The notes under the pieces were generated by a model. The model searched no databases and was not told where the DNA came from. It was given only the letters and a program-made list of their open reading frames with translations. 64,000 nucleotides of DNA from an uncultured Lachnoclostridium sp. (GTDB lineage: Bacteria; Bacillota; Clostridia; Lachnospirales; Lachnospiraceae), in contig CAMMSL010000003.1 in NCBI GenBank assembly GCA_946499505.1, positions 1-64,000 of the forward strand, given 5' to 3'. The position numbers and the translations under genes were made by a program. Numbering within the stretch: the first letter of the stretch is position 1; each line of letters begins with the position of its first letter. Of this stretch, positions 43,180 through 50,855 are shown piece by piece.

Positions 43180-45573
43180 ATGGCAAAGAAATCAAGAGCC
43201 GCAAGAAAGAAAGAGACGGCGGCAAAAGCAGCTACAAGAAGCGTAAAAGCGTCAGAAGATACCAAGGCAGCATCCGAGGAAGAGAAAGCAGCGAAGGCCA
43301 AAGCGGAAGCGGAAGCAAAGAAGAAAGCAGAAGCAGAGGCGAAGGCTAAAGCGGAAGCGGAAGCAAAGAAGAAAGCGGAAGCGAAGGCGAAGGCCAAAGC
43401 AGAGGCAGAGGCAAAGAAGAAAGCGGAAGCGGAGGCGAAGGCCAAAGCAGAGGCAGAGGCAAAGAAGAAAGCGGAAGCAGAGGCGGAAGCAAAGAAGAAA
43501 GCAGAGGCAGAGGCGAAGGCCAAAGCGGAGGCAGAGGCAAAGAAGAAAGCGGAAGCAGAGGCGAAGGCGAAAGCAGAGGCAGAGGCGAAGGCCAAAGCAG
43601 AGGCAGAGGCGAAGAAGAAAGCAGAGGCAGAGGCAAAGAAGAAAGCGGAAGCGGAGAAGAAGGCGAAAGCAGCTGCAAAGAAGAAAGCAGAAGCAGAGAA
43701 AAAAGCGAAAGCGGCAGAGGCGGCAGCGAAGAAAAAAGAGGAAGAAGACAGAATCTTCATGGAGAGGCTGGGACGCCATCATGATGAGCTGCGCTGGCTC
43801 TATATGGAACTGTACGGCAATGACGATATGTTCGCAGAGCTGTGCGGTCAGATGAAACGCTATTACGACGAGCGTAATGAGAAGCTGAAAAAACTTGATG
43901 CCAAGCGTGAAGCTGAGGGCGAATGGTACCGTAAGCGTGATATGCTGGGCATGATGATGTATATTGATAACTTTGCCGGGAATATCAAAGGCGTGCAGGA
44001 GAAGCTTCCATACATTGAGAAATGCAATGTCAACTATATCCATCTGATGCCTTTCCTTGACTCGCCGAAAGGCCGTTCGGACGGCGGCTATGCGGTGGCT
44101 GATTTCCGCAAGGTGAAACCGGAGCTGGGAACGATGGATGATCTGGCGGAACTCGCAGAAAAATGCCATGATAAAGGTATCAGCCTGTGCATGGATTTTG
44201 TCATGAACCACACATCGGAGGATCACGAATGGGCAAGAAGAGCGCGTCAGGGAGACGGCGAATATATGAGCCGATACTTCTTCTATGCAGATCCGTCTAT
44301 TCCGCAGGAATATGAGAAGACGGTCCCGCAGGTATTCCCAACGACTGCACCGGGTAACTTCACTTATCTTCCGGAGCTCGGACACTATGTAATGACAACG
44401 TTTTATCCGTACCAGTGGGATCTGAACTACCGCAATCCGCGCGTGTTCAATGAGATGATGTACAATTTCCTTTATCTGGCAAATCAGGGTATGGATATTA
44501 TCCGTATCGATGCCGTGCCGTATATCTGGAAAGAGCTGGGGACAAACTGCAGAAATCTTCCTCAGGTACATACCATTGTCCGTATGATGCGCATGATCGG
44601 CGAGATCGTGTGCCCGGGAATTGTACTGCTTGGAGAGGTTGTTATGGAACCTGATAAAGTGGCGCCGTATTTCGGTACAGTCGAGAAACCGGAATGCCAT
44701 ATGCTCTACAATGTTACGACTATGGCGACTACATGGCACACCGTTGCGACAAGAGATATCCGGCTCCTCAGAAAACAGATGGATATTGTGTGCTCGCTTC
44801 CGCGAGAGTATACATTCCTGAATTATCTGAGATGTCATGACGATATCGGATGGGGACTGGATTATGATACTTTGAAAACATGGGGCATGGAGGAAGTACC
44901 TCACAAAAAATATCTGAATGACTATTTCCAGGGCAAGACAGAGGGAAGTGTCAGCCGGGGAGAACTCTATAATGAGGATCCGGTTACGGGAGATGCAAGA
45001 TTCTGTGCGACTACTGCATCTATGTGCGGTATCGAGAGCGCCGGTTTCGAACAGAATGCAGAGAAGATGGACTGGGCAATCACGAAAGATGTGATGCTCC
45101 ACGCATATATGCTGACCCAGTCCGGAATCCCGATGCTCTACAGCGGAGATGAAGTCGGACAGGTCAATGACTATACATACAAAGATGATCCTGAGAAGGC
45201 GCCGGATTCCCGTTATATCCACAGAGGAAAATTCAACTGGGATCTGGTGGAAAATATCAAAGACAAGAGCAGTGTACAGGGACGTATTTTCAACGCCCTC
45301 GGAAAACTGGAGAAGATCCGCAGGAGCGAGCCTGTGTTTAATGCAGATGCTGAAGTGTGGACGAAAGATTACAGCGACCAGTCTATTCTCTGGATTGTCC
45401 GCAGGGCCGGCGGAGAAGAACTCCATGCTGTGTTCAATTTCAGCGATTATCCGAAGACGGTATGGATGCCGGAAAAAGCAGAGTATACGAACCTGCTGAG
45501 CGGCGGCACGGATGAGATCGTGACTGTAGATATGCCGGGATGGGGCTTCTTCTGGATGAAGAAAAAACTGTAA
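43180..45573 (+). CDS. amylosucrase-like GH13 enzyme with a long Lys/Ala/Glu-rich N-terminus
   Basis: In this 797-residue protein, residues 1 to about 188 are almost only K, A and E in near-heptad runs (AEAKAKAEAEAKKK), predicting a long charged helix. The rest matches GH13 subfamily 4: an N-terminal helical domain (HHDELRWLYMELYGND), catalytic D444 (RIDAVPYIW), E486 (LLGEVV) and D554 (RCHDDIGWG), then a C-terminal beta domain. Amylosucrases cleave sucrose and transfer glucose or hydrolyse it. In this operon it would take sucrose left after the alpha-galactosidase acts on raffinose. Related sucrose hydrolases are an alternative. No signal peptide is seen. The N-terminal extension is unusual for the family. 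Confidence 0.88.
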   Translation: MAKKSRAARKKETAAKAATRSVKASEDTKAASEEEKAAKAKAEAEAKKKAEAEAKAKAEAEAKKKAEAKAKAKAEAEAKKKAEAEAKAKAEAEAKKKAEAEAEAKKKAEAEAKAKAEAEAKKKAEAEAKAKAEAEAKAKAEAEAKKKAEAEAKKKAEAEKKAKAAAKKKAEAEKKAKAAEAAAKKKEEEDRIFMERLGRHHDELRWLYMELYGNDDMFAELCGQMKRYYDERNEKLKKLDAKREAEGEWYRKRDMLGMMMYIDNFAGNIKGVQEKLPYIEKCNVNYIHLMPFLDSPKGRSDGGYAVADFRKVKPELGTMDDLAELAEKCHDKGISLCMDFVMNHTSEDHEWARRARQGDGEYMSRYFFYADPSIPQEYEKTVPQVFPTTAPGNFTYLPELGHYVMTTFYPYQWDLNYRNPRVFNEMMYNFLYLANQGMDIIRIDAVPYIWKELGTNCRNLPQVHTIVRMMRMIGEIVCPGIVLLGEVVMEPDKVAPYFGTVEKPECHMLYNVTTMATTWHTVATRDIRLLRKQMDIVCSLPREYTFLNYLRCHDDIGWGLDYDTLKTWGMEEVPHKKYLNDYFQGKTEGSVSRGELYNEDPVTGDARFCATTASMCGIESAGFEQNAEKMDWAITKDVMLHAYMLTQSGIPMLYSGDEVGQVNDYTYKDDPEKAPDSRYIHRGKFNWDLVENIKDKSSVQGRIFNALGKLEKIRRSEPVFNADAEVWTKDYSDQSILWIVRRAGGEELHAVFNFSDYPKTVWMPEKAEYTNLLSGGTDEIVTVDMPGWGFFWMKKKL
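43290..43740 (+). repeat. low-complexity coding repeat (Lys/Ala/Glu)
   Basis: Imperfect short repeats built from GCAGAGGCGAAGGCCAAAGC-like units encode AEAKAKAEAEAKKK runs. The region is prone to slippage, and its length may differ between strains or assemblies. Confidence 0.85.
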
Positions 45574-45605
45574 AAATATAGACGGCCAAAGTGTTGAAGA
45601 ATGAT

Positions 45606-45634
45606 TTGACATTTAGAATTACAGAATATATAAT
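45606..45634 (+). promoter_or_regulatory. consensus promoter of glnA
   Basis: TTGACA (45606-45611), 17 bases, TATAAT (45629-45634): both hexamers are perfect. The transcript would start near 45641, only about 6 bases before a terminator-like hairpin. Confidence 0.85.
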
Positions 45635-45646
45635 GAATGACGAAAC

Positions 45647-45685
45647 AAGGGCGTTTTCTTTTGGTGGAGAACGCCCTTTTGTCTT
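45647..45685 (+). terminator. hairpin with T-run in the glnA leader; also terminator of the upstream operon
   Basis: AAGGGCGTTTTC (45647-45658) pairs with GAGAACGCCCTT (45667-45678) with one G-U pair, followed by TTGTCTTTT. It serves as terminator for the GH13 operon. It also lies at the very start of the glnA transcript predicted from the promoter at 45606-45634, so attenuation is possible. Confidence 0.75.
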
Positions 45686-45718
45686 TTGAAAGTTAAGATG
45701 AAAAGGAGGTTTCATTTT

Positions 45719-47050
45719 ATGCATAATTACACAAGAGAGGATATCCTGCGGCTTGTGGAAGAAGAGGATGTCGCTTTCATCCGTCTTCAGTTCACGGATA
45801 TCTTCGGAACCATGAAGAATATGGCTGTGACCGTCAGCCAGCTTGAAAAAGCATTGGATAACCGCTGTATGTTCGATGTGTCCTCGCTCGACGGGCTTTC
45901 CGGAGAGGAAGACTCAGATATGTATCTCTATCCGGATCTGAGTACGTTTGAAATTTTTCCATGGCGTCCGCAGCAGGGAAAAGTAGCGCGTCTGATCTGT
46001 GATGTGTACCGCACGGACGGAACCCCGTACGAAGTGGATCCGAGATATGTGCTGAAAAAAGCAATCGCTCATGCCGCTGAACTGGGATACACTCTCAATG
46101 CCGGACCGGAGTGCGAATTTTTCCTGTTCCATACGGACGAGGACGGTCTCCCGACGACTCTTACGCATGAGAGAGGAGGATATTTCGATATCGGACCAGT
46201 TGATTTCGGGGAGAACGCAAGACGTGATATGGTGCTGACTCTGGAGGAGATGGGATTTGAGATCACATCGTCTCATCATGAGATTGCGCCGGCGCAGCAT
46301 GAAATCGATTTCCGATATGACGAGGCTCTGGTGACAGCGGATAATCTTATGACTTTCAAGATGGTGGTAAAGACGATCGCGAAGCGGCACGGTCTTCATG
46401 CTACGTTTATGCCGAAACCGAAGATCGAGACTTACGGGTCGGGCATGCACATCAATCTGTCCTTAAGCCGTGACGGAGTAAATGCGTTCCAAAGCGAGAC
46501 AGATCCGAACGGGCTGAGCAGGGAAGGGTACTATTTTATCGGCGGTCTGATGAAACATATGAAAGCAATCACCTGCATTACCAATCCGACGGTAAATTCC
46601 TACAAGCGGTTTGTACCCGGGTATGAAGCTCCGGTCTACATGGGCTGGTCTTCAAAGACAAGGGGACCGCTGATCCGCGTACCGTCAGGACGAGGAGAGA
46701 ACACAAGAATTGAACTGAGAAGCCCGGATGCAACAGCGAACCCCTATCTTGCTCTGGCAGTGCTTCTCATGGCAGGACTGGACGGCATAGAAAACCAGAT
46801 CATGCCTCCGGACTGCATTGATGAGAATATCCAGAAAATGACACCGGAGCGCCGGGCAGAGCTTGGCGTACAGGAACTGCCCAGATCGATCAAAGAGGCA
46901 GTAGAAGAACTGGAAAAAGATGAATTAATACAGGAAGTGCTCGGAAAAGATCTGGCACATAAGATTATCAAGGCGCAGAAAAAAGAGTACAAAGCATATT
47001 GCATGCAGGTAACAGACTGGGAAATCGAAAACTACCTGTACAAGGTGTGA
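45719..47050 (+). CDS. glnA: glutamine synthetase, type I
   Basis: The 443-residue enzyme makes glutamine from glutamate, ammonia and ATP. Family landmarks are the beta-grasp start FIRLQFTDIFGTMKNMA, the metal-site GPECEFFLF, ITSSHHEIAPAQHEIDF, the ATP-site KPKIETYGSGMHINLSL and RVPSGRGENTRIELRSPD. Length matches the GSI-alpha type of Firmicutes. ATG 45719 is chosen behind AAAGGAGGT (45702-45710). The hairpin leader upstream and the ANTAR gene downstream suggest control by transcription antitermination, as in several Clostridia; this is inference. Confidence 0.96.
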   Translation: MHNYTREDILRLVEEEDVAFIRLQFTDIFGTMKNMAVTVSQLEKALDNRCMFDVSSLDGLSGEEDSDMYLYPDLSTFEIFPWRPQQGKVARLICDVYRTDGTPYEVDPRYVLKKAIAHAAELGYTLNAGPECEFFLFHTDEDGLPTTLTHERGGYFDIGPVDFGENARRDMVLTLEEMGFEITSSHHEIAPAQHEIDFRYDEALVTADNLMTFKMVVKTIAKRHGLHATFMPKPKIETYGSGMHINLSLSRDGVNAFQSETDPNGLSREGYYFIGGLMKHMKAITCITNPTVNSYKRFVPGYEAPVYMGWSSKTRGPLIRVPSGRGENTRIELRSPDATANPYLALAVLLMAGLDGIENQIMPPDCIDENIQKMTPERRAELGVQELPRSIKEAVEELEKDELIQEVLGKDLAHKIIKAQKKEYKAYCMQVTDWEIENYLYKV

Positions 47051-47409
47051 TACCAGTCTGCTCATGCTCCTGAATTGGCGGCTGCCACTGTGCAAGCTGG
47101 CTTGCAAAAGGCGGCAGAAGCCAATTCAGGCATATGGCGGACGCCACACAGTGAGATGGAGCCGTGTACGGCGGAATCGAACTGTGAGCATGAGCAGGAA
47201 GAGAAAGCCAGCGAGCCGACGAGCAAGCTGGCTTGCAAAAGGCGGCAGATGGCAAAAGCGGCATATGGCGGACGCCATACAGTGAGATGGAGCCGTGTAC
47301 GGCGGAATCGAACTGTGAGCATGAGCAGAAAGAGGAAGGCAGCGGGCACTAAGCAAGCTTGCTTGTAAAATGTAACAGAAAATCTAAGACAGCAGGAGGT
47401 GACACGGAT
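47051..47409. repeat. 359-bp repeat region between glnA and the ANTAR gene
   Basis: Two direct copies of a unit of about 113 bp start at 47092 and 47223 (period 131). They share GCAAGCTGGCTTGCAAAAGG, a GCATATGGCGGACGCCA block and a long block ending in GAGCATGAGCAG. A shortened third start is at 47353. The first copy is flanked by inverted arms: CTGCTCATGCTC (47058-47069) against GAGCATGAGCAG (47186-47197), and CCTGAATTGGC (47069-47079) against GCCAATTCAGG (47120-47130). Open frames through it are repeat artefacts. Confidence 0.8.
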
Positions 47410-47958
47410 TTGAGCAATATTATTGTAGCGTTTTCCAAGCGGGAAAATGCAGTGAATATAAGAAATATCCTTGTAAAATCCGGGTTTGAAGTGTCTGCTG
47501 TCTGCCAGACGGGAGCCAAAGTGCTTCAGTATGCGGAGATGTGGAATGACGGAATCGTAGTGTGTGCGGACCGGATGCAGGATATGCATTATACGCAGAT
47601 GCGGGAATACCTTCCGGACGGGTTTGCAATCCTTCTGATCGCACCGGCCGATAAATGGTCTGACGGGCTTCCGGATGGCGTTGTAGGACTGCCCATGCCG
47701 ATTAAAATATATGATCTGGTCAATACGATCGAGATGATTCAGCAGACGCAGGATAGACGGAGACACAAAAAACGTGAATCAGGTAAGTTAAGGAGTACAA
47801 AAGACCGTCAGATCATTGAAGAAGCAAAAGCACTGCTGATGGAACGGAATAATATGACAGAAGATGAAGCACATAAATATGTGCAGAAGACCAGTATGGA
47901 AAGCGGAACGGATATGGTGGAGACGGCGAGGATGATACTGACCGTGATGGATAAATAA
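47410..47958 (+). CDS. ANTAR-domain RNA-binding regulator with receiver-like N-terminus
   Basis: The 182-residue protein starts at TTG 47410 behind AGGAGGT (47394-47400). The N-terminal 115 residues resemble a receiver domain, but the usual phospho-aspartate context is not clear (GIVVCADRMQDM), so it may be a pseudo-receiver. The C-terminal ANTAR domain (about 125-180) contains IIEEAKALLMERNNMTEDEAHKY and ends with AARMILTV-like helices. ANTAR proteins prevent termination by binding paired RNA hairpins in target leaders, often of nitrogen genes. Its place behind glnA suggests glnA as target. An ATG-started longer frame reaches into the repeat region and is not preferred. Confidence 0.85.
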   Translation: MSNIIVAFSKRENAVNIRNILVKSGFEVSAVCQTGAKVLQYAEMWNDGIVVCADRMQDMHYTQMREYLPDGFAILLIAPADKWSDGLPDGVVGLPMPIKIYDLVNTIEMIQQTQDRRRHKKRESGKLRSTKDRQIIEEAKALLMERNNMTEDEAHKYVQKTSMESGTDMVETARMILTVMDK

Positions 47959-48021
47959 GCGTAAAAGCAAAAGGAAACAGATGCAGCAGACAGCTTTTTA
48001 GAGGCGCCGGACAGCTTTCGG

Positions 48022-48050
48022 TTGGATTTCCTCCTGACAGTGTGTATAAT
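48022..48050 (+). promoter_or_regulatory. dapF promoter
   Basis: TTGGAT (48022-48027), 17 bases, TATAAT (48045-48050). Confidence 0.7.
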
Positions 48051-48089
48051 GAGGGTGGAACAGTAATTTGAAAGCAAGGGGTATAATTT

Positions 48090-48926
48090 ATGAAATTTAC
48101 AAAGATGCAGGGACTTGGCAATGATTATGTATATGTAAACTGCTTTGAAGAAAAGATTGACGATCCGTCGGCGCTGGCGGTCAGGATCAGCGACCGGCAT
48201 TTTGGAGTCGGAGCCGATGGACTGATCATGATCAACCCGTCGGATAAAGCGGATTTTGAGATGGAAATGTACAATGCGGACGGGTCCCGCGGGGAAATGT
48301 GTGGAAACGGAATCCGCTGTGTGGCGAAATACGTATATGACTATGGCCTGACAGACAAAACGCAGATATCGGTAGAGACACTGGGCGGTATCAAATATCT
48401 TGACCTGACAGTGGAGAACGGCAAAGTAAAACTGGTTAAGGTAGATATGGGGAAACCAGAACTTGAACCGGCGAAGATCCCTGTTGCTGCAGATGGTGAT
48501 CGGGCAGTGAATGTACCGATCGTTGTAGATGGGCAAGAGTATCATATGACATGCGTATCTATGGGAAATCCCCATGCAGTCATATATGTTGACTGCGATG
48601 TAAAGGAACTGCCGCTTGAGATCATCGGACCGAAATTCGAGAATCATGAGCGCTTTCCGAACAGGATCAATACGGAGTTTGTAAGAGTATTGGACAGAAA
48701 TACGGTGGAGATGCGTGTGTGGGAGCGCGGATCCGGTGAGACACTTGCCTGCGGAACCGGTGCCTGTGCGGTTGCAGTATCCTCTGTACTCAATGGCCTG
48801 ACAGAGAATGAAGTGACTGTAAAACTTCTGGGCGGCGATCTTCAGATAAAGTGGGACCGGGAGAAAGATACAGTCTATATGACAGGAGCGGCGGAAGTTG
48901 TATTTGACGGAGAATGGAAAGAATAA
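48090..48926 (+). CDS. dapF: diaminopimelate epimerase
   Basis: The 278-residue cofactor-free enzyme converts LL- to meso-diaminopimelate for lysine and peptidoglycan synthesis. The two catalytic cysteines are C71 in MCGNGIRC and C221 in ACGTGAC. The start FTKMQGLGNDYVYVNC is typical. It has its own promoter and is followed by a strong terminator. Confidence 0.97.
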   Translation: MKFTKMQGLGNDYVYVNCFEEKIDDPSALAVRISDRHFGVGADGLIMINPSDKADFEMEMYNADGSRGEMCGNGIRCVAKYVYDYGLTDKTQISVETLGGIKYLDLTVENGKVKLVKVDMGKPELEPAKIPVAADGDRAVNVPIVVDGQEYHMTCVSMGNPHAVIYVDCDVKELPLEIIGPKFENHERFPNRINTEFVRVLDRNTVEMRVWERGSGETLACGTGACAVAVSSVLNGLTENEVTVKLLGGDLQIKWDREKDTVYMTGAAEVVFDGEWKE

Positions 48927-48947
48927 GAAAATATCCGATAATAAAGA

Positions 48948-48987
48948 AAAACGCAAAGCTGTAATCCACAGGCTTTGCGTTTTTTTG
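48948..48987 (+). terminator. dapF terminator
   Basis: AAAACGCAAAGC (48948-48959) and GCTTTGCGTTTT (48972-48983) are perfectly complementary and followed by a T-run. The A-run on the other side lets it also stop the converging tRNA transcript. Confidence 0.92.
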
Positions 48988-48997
48988 CAAATAAAAA

Positions 48998-49071
<74 letters not shown>

Positions 49072-49106
49072 ATAAAAAAGGGAACATGCTCTTCGCAAAT
49101 TCCCAG

Positions 49107-49178
49107 CTACGGAAAAGGGACTTGAACCCCTACTAACAGAGTCAGAGTCTGCTGTGCTGCCAATTACACCATTCCGCA
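49107..49178 (-). tRNA. tRNA-Gln (anticodon CTG)
   Basis: The 72-nt cloverleaf on the minus strand has acceptor TGCGGAA/TTCCGTA, with U1-A72 and discriminator G73 as usual for glutamine tRNA. The D-stem is GTGT/GCAC. Anticodon stem GCAGA/TCTGT surrounds loop CTCTGAC (anticodon CTG). The T-arm is AGGGG TTCAAGT CCCTT. CCA is not encoded. It sits directly upstream of tRNA-Pro. Confidence 0.94.
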
Positions 49179-49212
49179 TTAATTTTTTCTGTCGCTCACA
49201 AGCAACATGGTT

Positions 49213-49240
49213 ATTATAGCAGACTTAACAGAAAAATCAA
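49213..49240 (-). promoter_or_regulatory. tRNA operon promoter
   Basis: On the minus strand TTGATT (49240-49235) and TATAAT (49218-49213) are 16 bases apart, about 35 bases upstream of the tRNA-Gln 5' end. Confidence 0.65.
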
Positions 49241-49457
49241 GCACTTTTTTAAATTTCTTTATAATTAATTTTTTGGATACTTTTTTCTGAATTTCCAATT
49301 CTTTTACTGAATTTTAAAAACATTTTACAAAAAAATCCATATAATGTTCATATTTTATTTTTATACTGTAGCGACAGATACAGGAATATTTATGTTTTTC
49401 TGTATCAGGCATTTTTCGACAGGAAAATAAAATTCTGAATGAAAGGAGCTGTTATAT

Positions 49458-49679
49458 ATGATAACGGGAGTGTTGAATACTAATTCAAATGCAGGTATCT
49501 ATATTACTGATGAGAAACGATCCAAAAGTGTCAATGTCAAACCGGGACAATATCTCTATTTGGCTGTTAACGATTGCTGGATTCCGGTTGTTATTCGTTA
49601 TTCTCCGCGTTCACACGGCTGGGTTTTTCAGAATTTAGAGAATATAGATATCAATGGCCAGAAGGTAATGTTAAAATGA
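49458..49679 (+). CDS. DUF5348-like small protein
   Basis: The 73-residue protein is predicted to be beta-rich. KPGQYLYLAVNDCWIPVVIRY and the final WVFQNLENIDINGQKVML resemble the DUF5348 family, small proteins of unknown function found in Clostridia, often on mobile elements. AAAGGAGC precedes the ATG. The surroundings are unusually AT-rich (49179-49457 and after the stop), which fits an accessory origin, but no mobile-element gene is nearby. Confidence 0.6.
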   Translation: MITGVLNTNSNAGIYITDEKRSKSVNVKPGQYLYLAVNDCWIPVVIRYSPRSHGWVFQNLENIDINGQKVMLK

Positions 49680-49863
49680 CGGAAAGTACAGATGAACACA
49701 TCCTGAATTACTGTATACCTGTTGTTTTATACAAGATGTCATGGAATGTTAATAATTTTTAAACAAAATATAGTATTTTCTTAAAGAATACCCACTATAA
49801 TAAATTTGTCATATGATGTACAATCTATGTTAATATATAGCGAAATGGGAGATAAATAAGAAA

Positions 49864-50769
49864 ATGCTGAAGATAAAACGGTATCATAAAAAAAGCCGTT
49901 ATAATTTTAATGCGATCATCTTGTGTGCGCTTGTTTTTTTTGTGATCGGTGCTACAGCTTTTTGTATGGTCGCGAACAGCCAGGAGGCTGCCAGGAATAA
50001 AGAAGCAGCAAAGCAGCTGGTCGGAAAGGAGCCGGCAGAAGCAATTGCGGCTGCAACTGCAGTTAAGAATGTAATTGAGAAGCAGCGGGCAAAAGCATCG
50101 TCCGTACAGCCAGGCGTACCCGTGGGGGTGACAGAACCCCAGGATGATGAGAAAATCGTGTATCTGACTTTTGATGACGGGCCGTCTGAAAATACAAAAC
50201 AGATCCTTGATATTCTTGCCCAATATAATGCTAAGGCTACATTTTTTATAACTGGTGCAAATGAGGAATGCAGACCGTACATAAAAGAGGCATACGAGGC
50301 AGGGCATACGATCGGACTGCACACATATACACATGACTATGCCGGGGTTTATGAGTCTGATGAAGCGTATTTTGATGATCTGGAGAAAATTGGTGAGGTA
50401 GCAAAAGAACAGATTGGATTTGTACCGTGCTTTATCCGTTTCCCGGGCGGATCGTCTAATATGGTGTCGGCTAAGTACAACAGCGGTATTATGTCCAGAT
50501 TGGTCGATGCTGTCCAGCAAAAGGGATATCAGTACTATGACTGGAATCTTGACAGCGGAGATGCCGCTGGCTGCGGGAAAGAAGAAATTGAACAGAATTC
50601 TGATACAGATAAATTCAATCATGTTATGATCCTTTTCCATGATACACAGACAAAAGATGCAACGGTTGAGGCTCTGCCGGCAATCTTGGAATATTACAGC
50701 GGACTCGGATATGAGTTCCGTGCGATCGACCGTAGCAGTTATGTCTGCCACCACAGTGTACAGAATTGA
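49864..50769 (+). CDS. polysaccharide deacetylase (NodB/PgdA family), membrane-anchored
   Basis: The 301-residue protein has an N-terminal membrane anchor (about 17-38) and an Ala/Lys-rich spacer to about 90. A NodB homology domain follows, with catalytic TFDDGPSENT, the metal-binding histidines in GLHTYTHDYAGVY, RFPGGSSN and a late ILFHDTQTKD. Such enzymes remove acetyl groups from peptidoglycan or chitin-like polymers, often giving lysozyme resistance. The domain faces outside the membrane. A small hairpin overlaps its stop codon. Confidence 0.92.
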   Translation: MLKIKRYHKKSRYNFNAIILCALVFFVIGATAFCMVANSQEAARNKEAAKQLVGKEPAEAIAAATAVKNVIEKQRAKASSVQPGVPVGVTEPQDDEKIVYLTFDDGPSENTKQILDILAQYNAKATFFITGANEECRPYIKEAYEAGHTIGLHTYTHDYAGVYESDEAYFDDLEKIGEVAKEQIGFVPCFIRFPGGSSNMVSAKYNSGIMSRLVDAVQQKGYQYYDWNLDSGDAAGCGKEEIEQNSDTDKFNHVMILFHDTQTKDATVEALPAILEYYSGLGYEFRAIDRSSYVCHHSVQN

Positions 50770-50786
50770 TGTGACACGCATCAATT
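50764..50786 (+). other. small hairpin over the deacetylase stop codon
   Basis: AATTGATG (50764-50771) pairs perfectly with CATCAATT (50779-50786), with loop TGACACG. No T-run follows. It may protect the 3' end or weakly attenuate. Confidence 0.5.
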
Positions 50787-50787
50787 A

Positions 50788-50816
50788 TCGACTTATACCC
50801 CTTTCTGTGATATGAT
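50788..50816 (+). promoter_or_regulatory. promoter of the GTPase-NYN fusion gene
   Basis: TCGACT (50788-50793), 17 bases, TATGAT (50811-50816) with extended TGA before it. The spacer contains ATACCCCTTTCTG (50795-50807), the exact complement of the ribosome-site region downstream. Confidence 0.6.
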
Positions 50817-50850
50817 TACGAATGTATGATCATAAAACAGAAAGGGGTAT
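50795..50850 (+). repeat. 13-bp inverted repeat joining the promoter spacer and the ribosome site
   Basis: ATACCCCTTTCTG (50795-50807) and CAGAAAGGGGTAT (50838-50850) are perfectly complementary and 30 bases apart. The right arm contains the AAAGGGG ribosome site of the fusion gene. In read-through RNA this hairpin would hide the ribosome site. RNA started at the local promoter would lack the left arm. Confidence 0.8.
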
Positions 50851-50855
50851 TTTCT

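Noticed and set aside
43290..43740. CRISPR array
   Set aside because: The repeats are in-frame codon repeats without spacers of regular size; the same holds for 33306-33404.
42375..43760. 461-codon minus-strand frame with Ala/Ser/Phe repeats
   Set aside because: Complement of the same low-complexity segment and of the alpha-galactosidase gene; no ribosome site or family motif.
43180..45573. Sucrose phosphorylase
   Set aside because: Sucrose phosphorylases are about 490 residues and lack the helical N-domain (HHDELRWLYMELYG) and RCHDDIGW pattern seen here.
43252..45612. 786-codon open frame on the minus strand across the GH13 gene
   Set aside because: It is a shadow of the GH13 gene; its end is a Cys/Phe/Leu/Arg repeat that is only the complement of the Lys/Ala/Glu codons.
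45573..45719. Paired ANTAR hexaloop hairpins in the glnA leader
   Set aside because: Only one hairpin is visible, its loop is eight bases without the expected A and G positions, and too little RNA precedes it.
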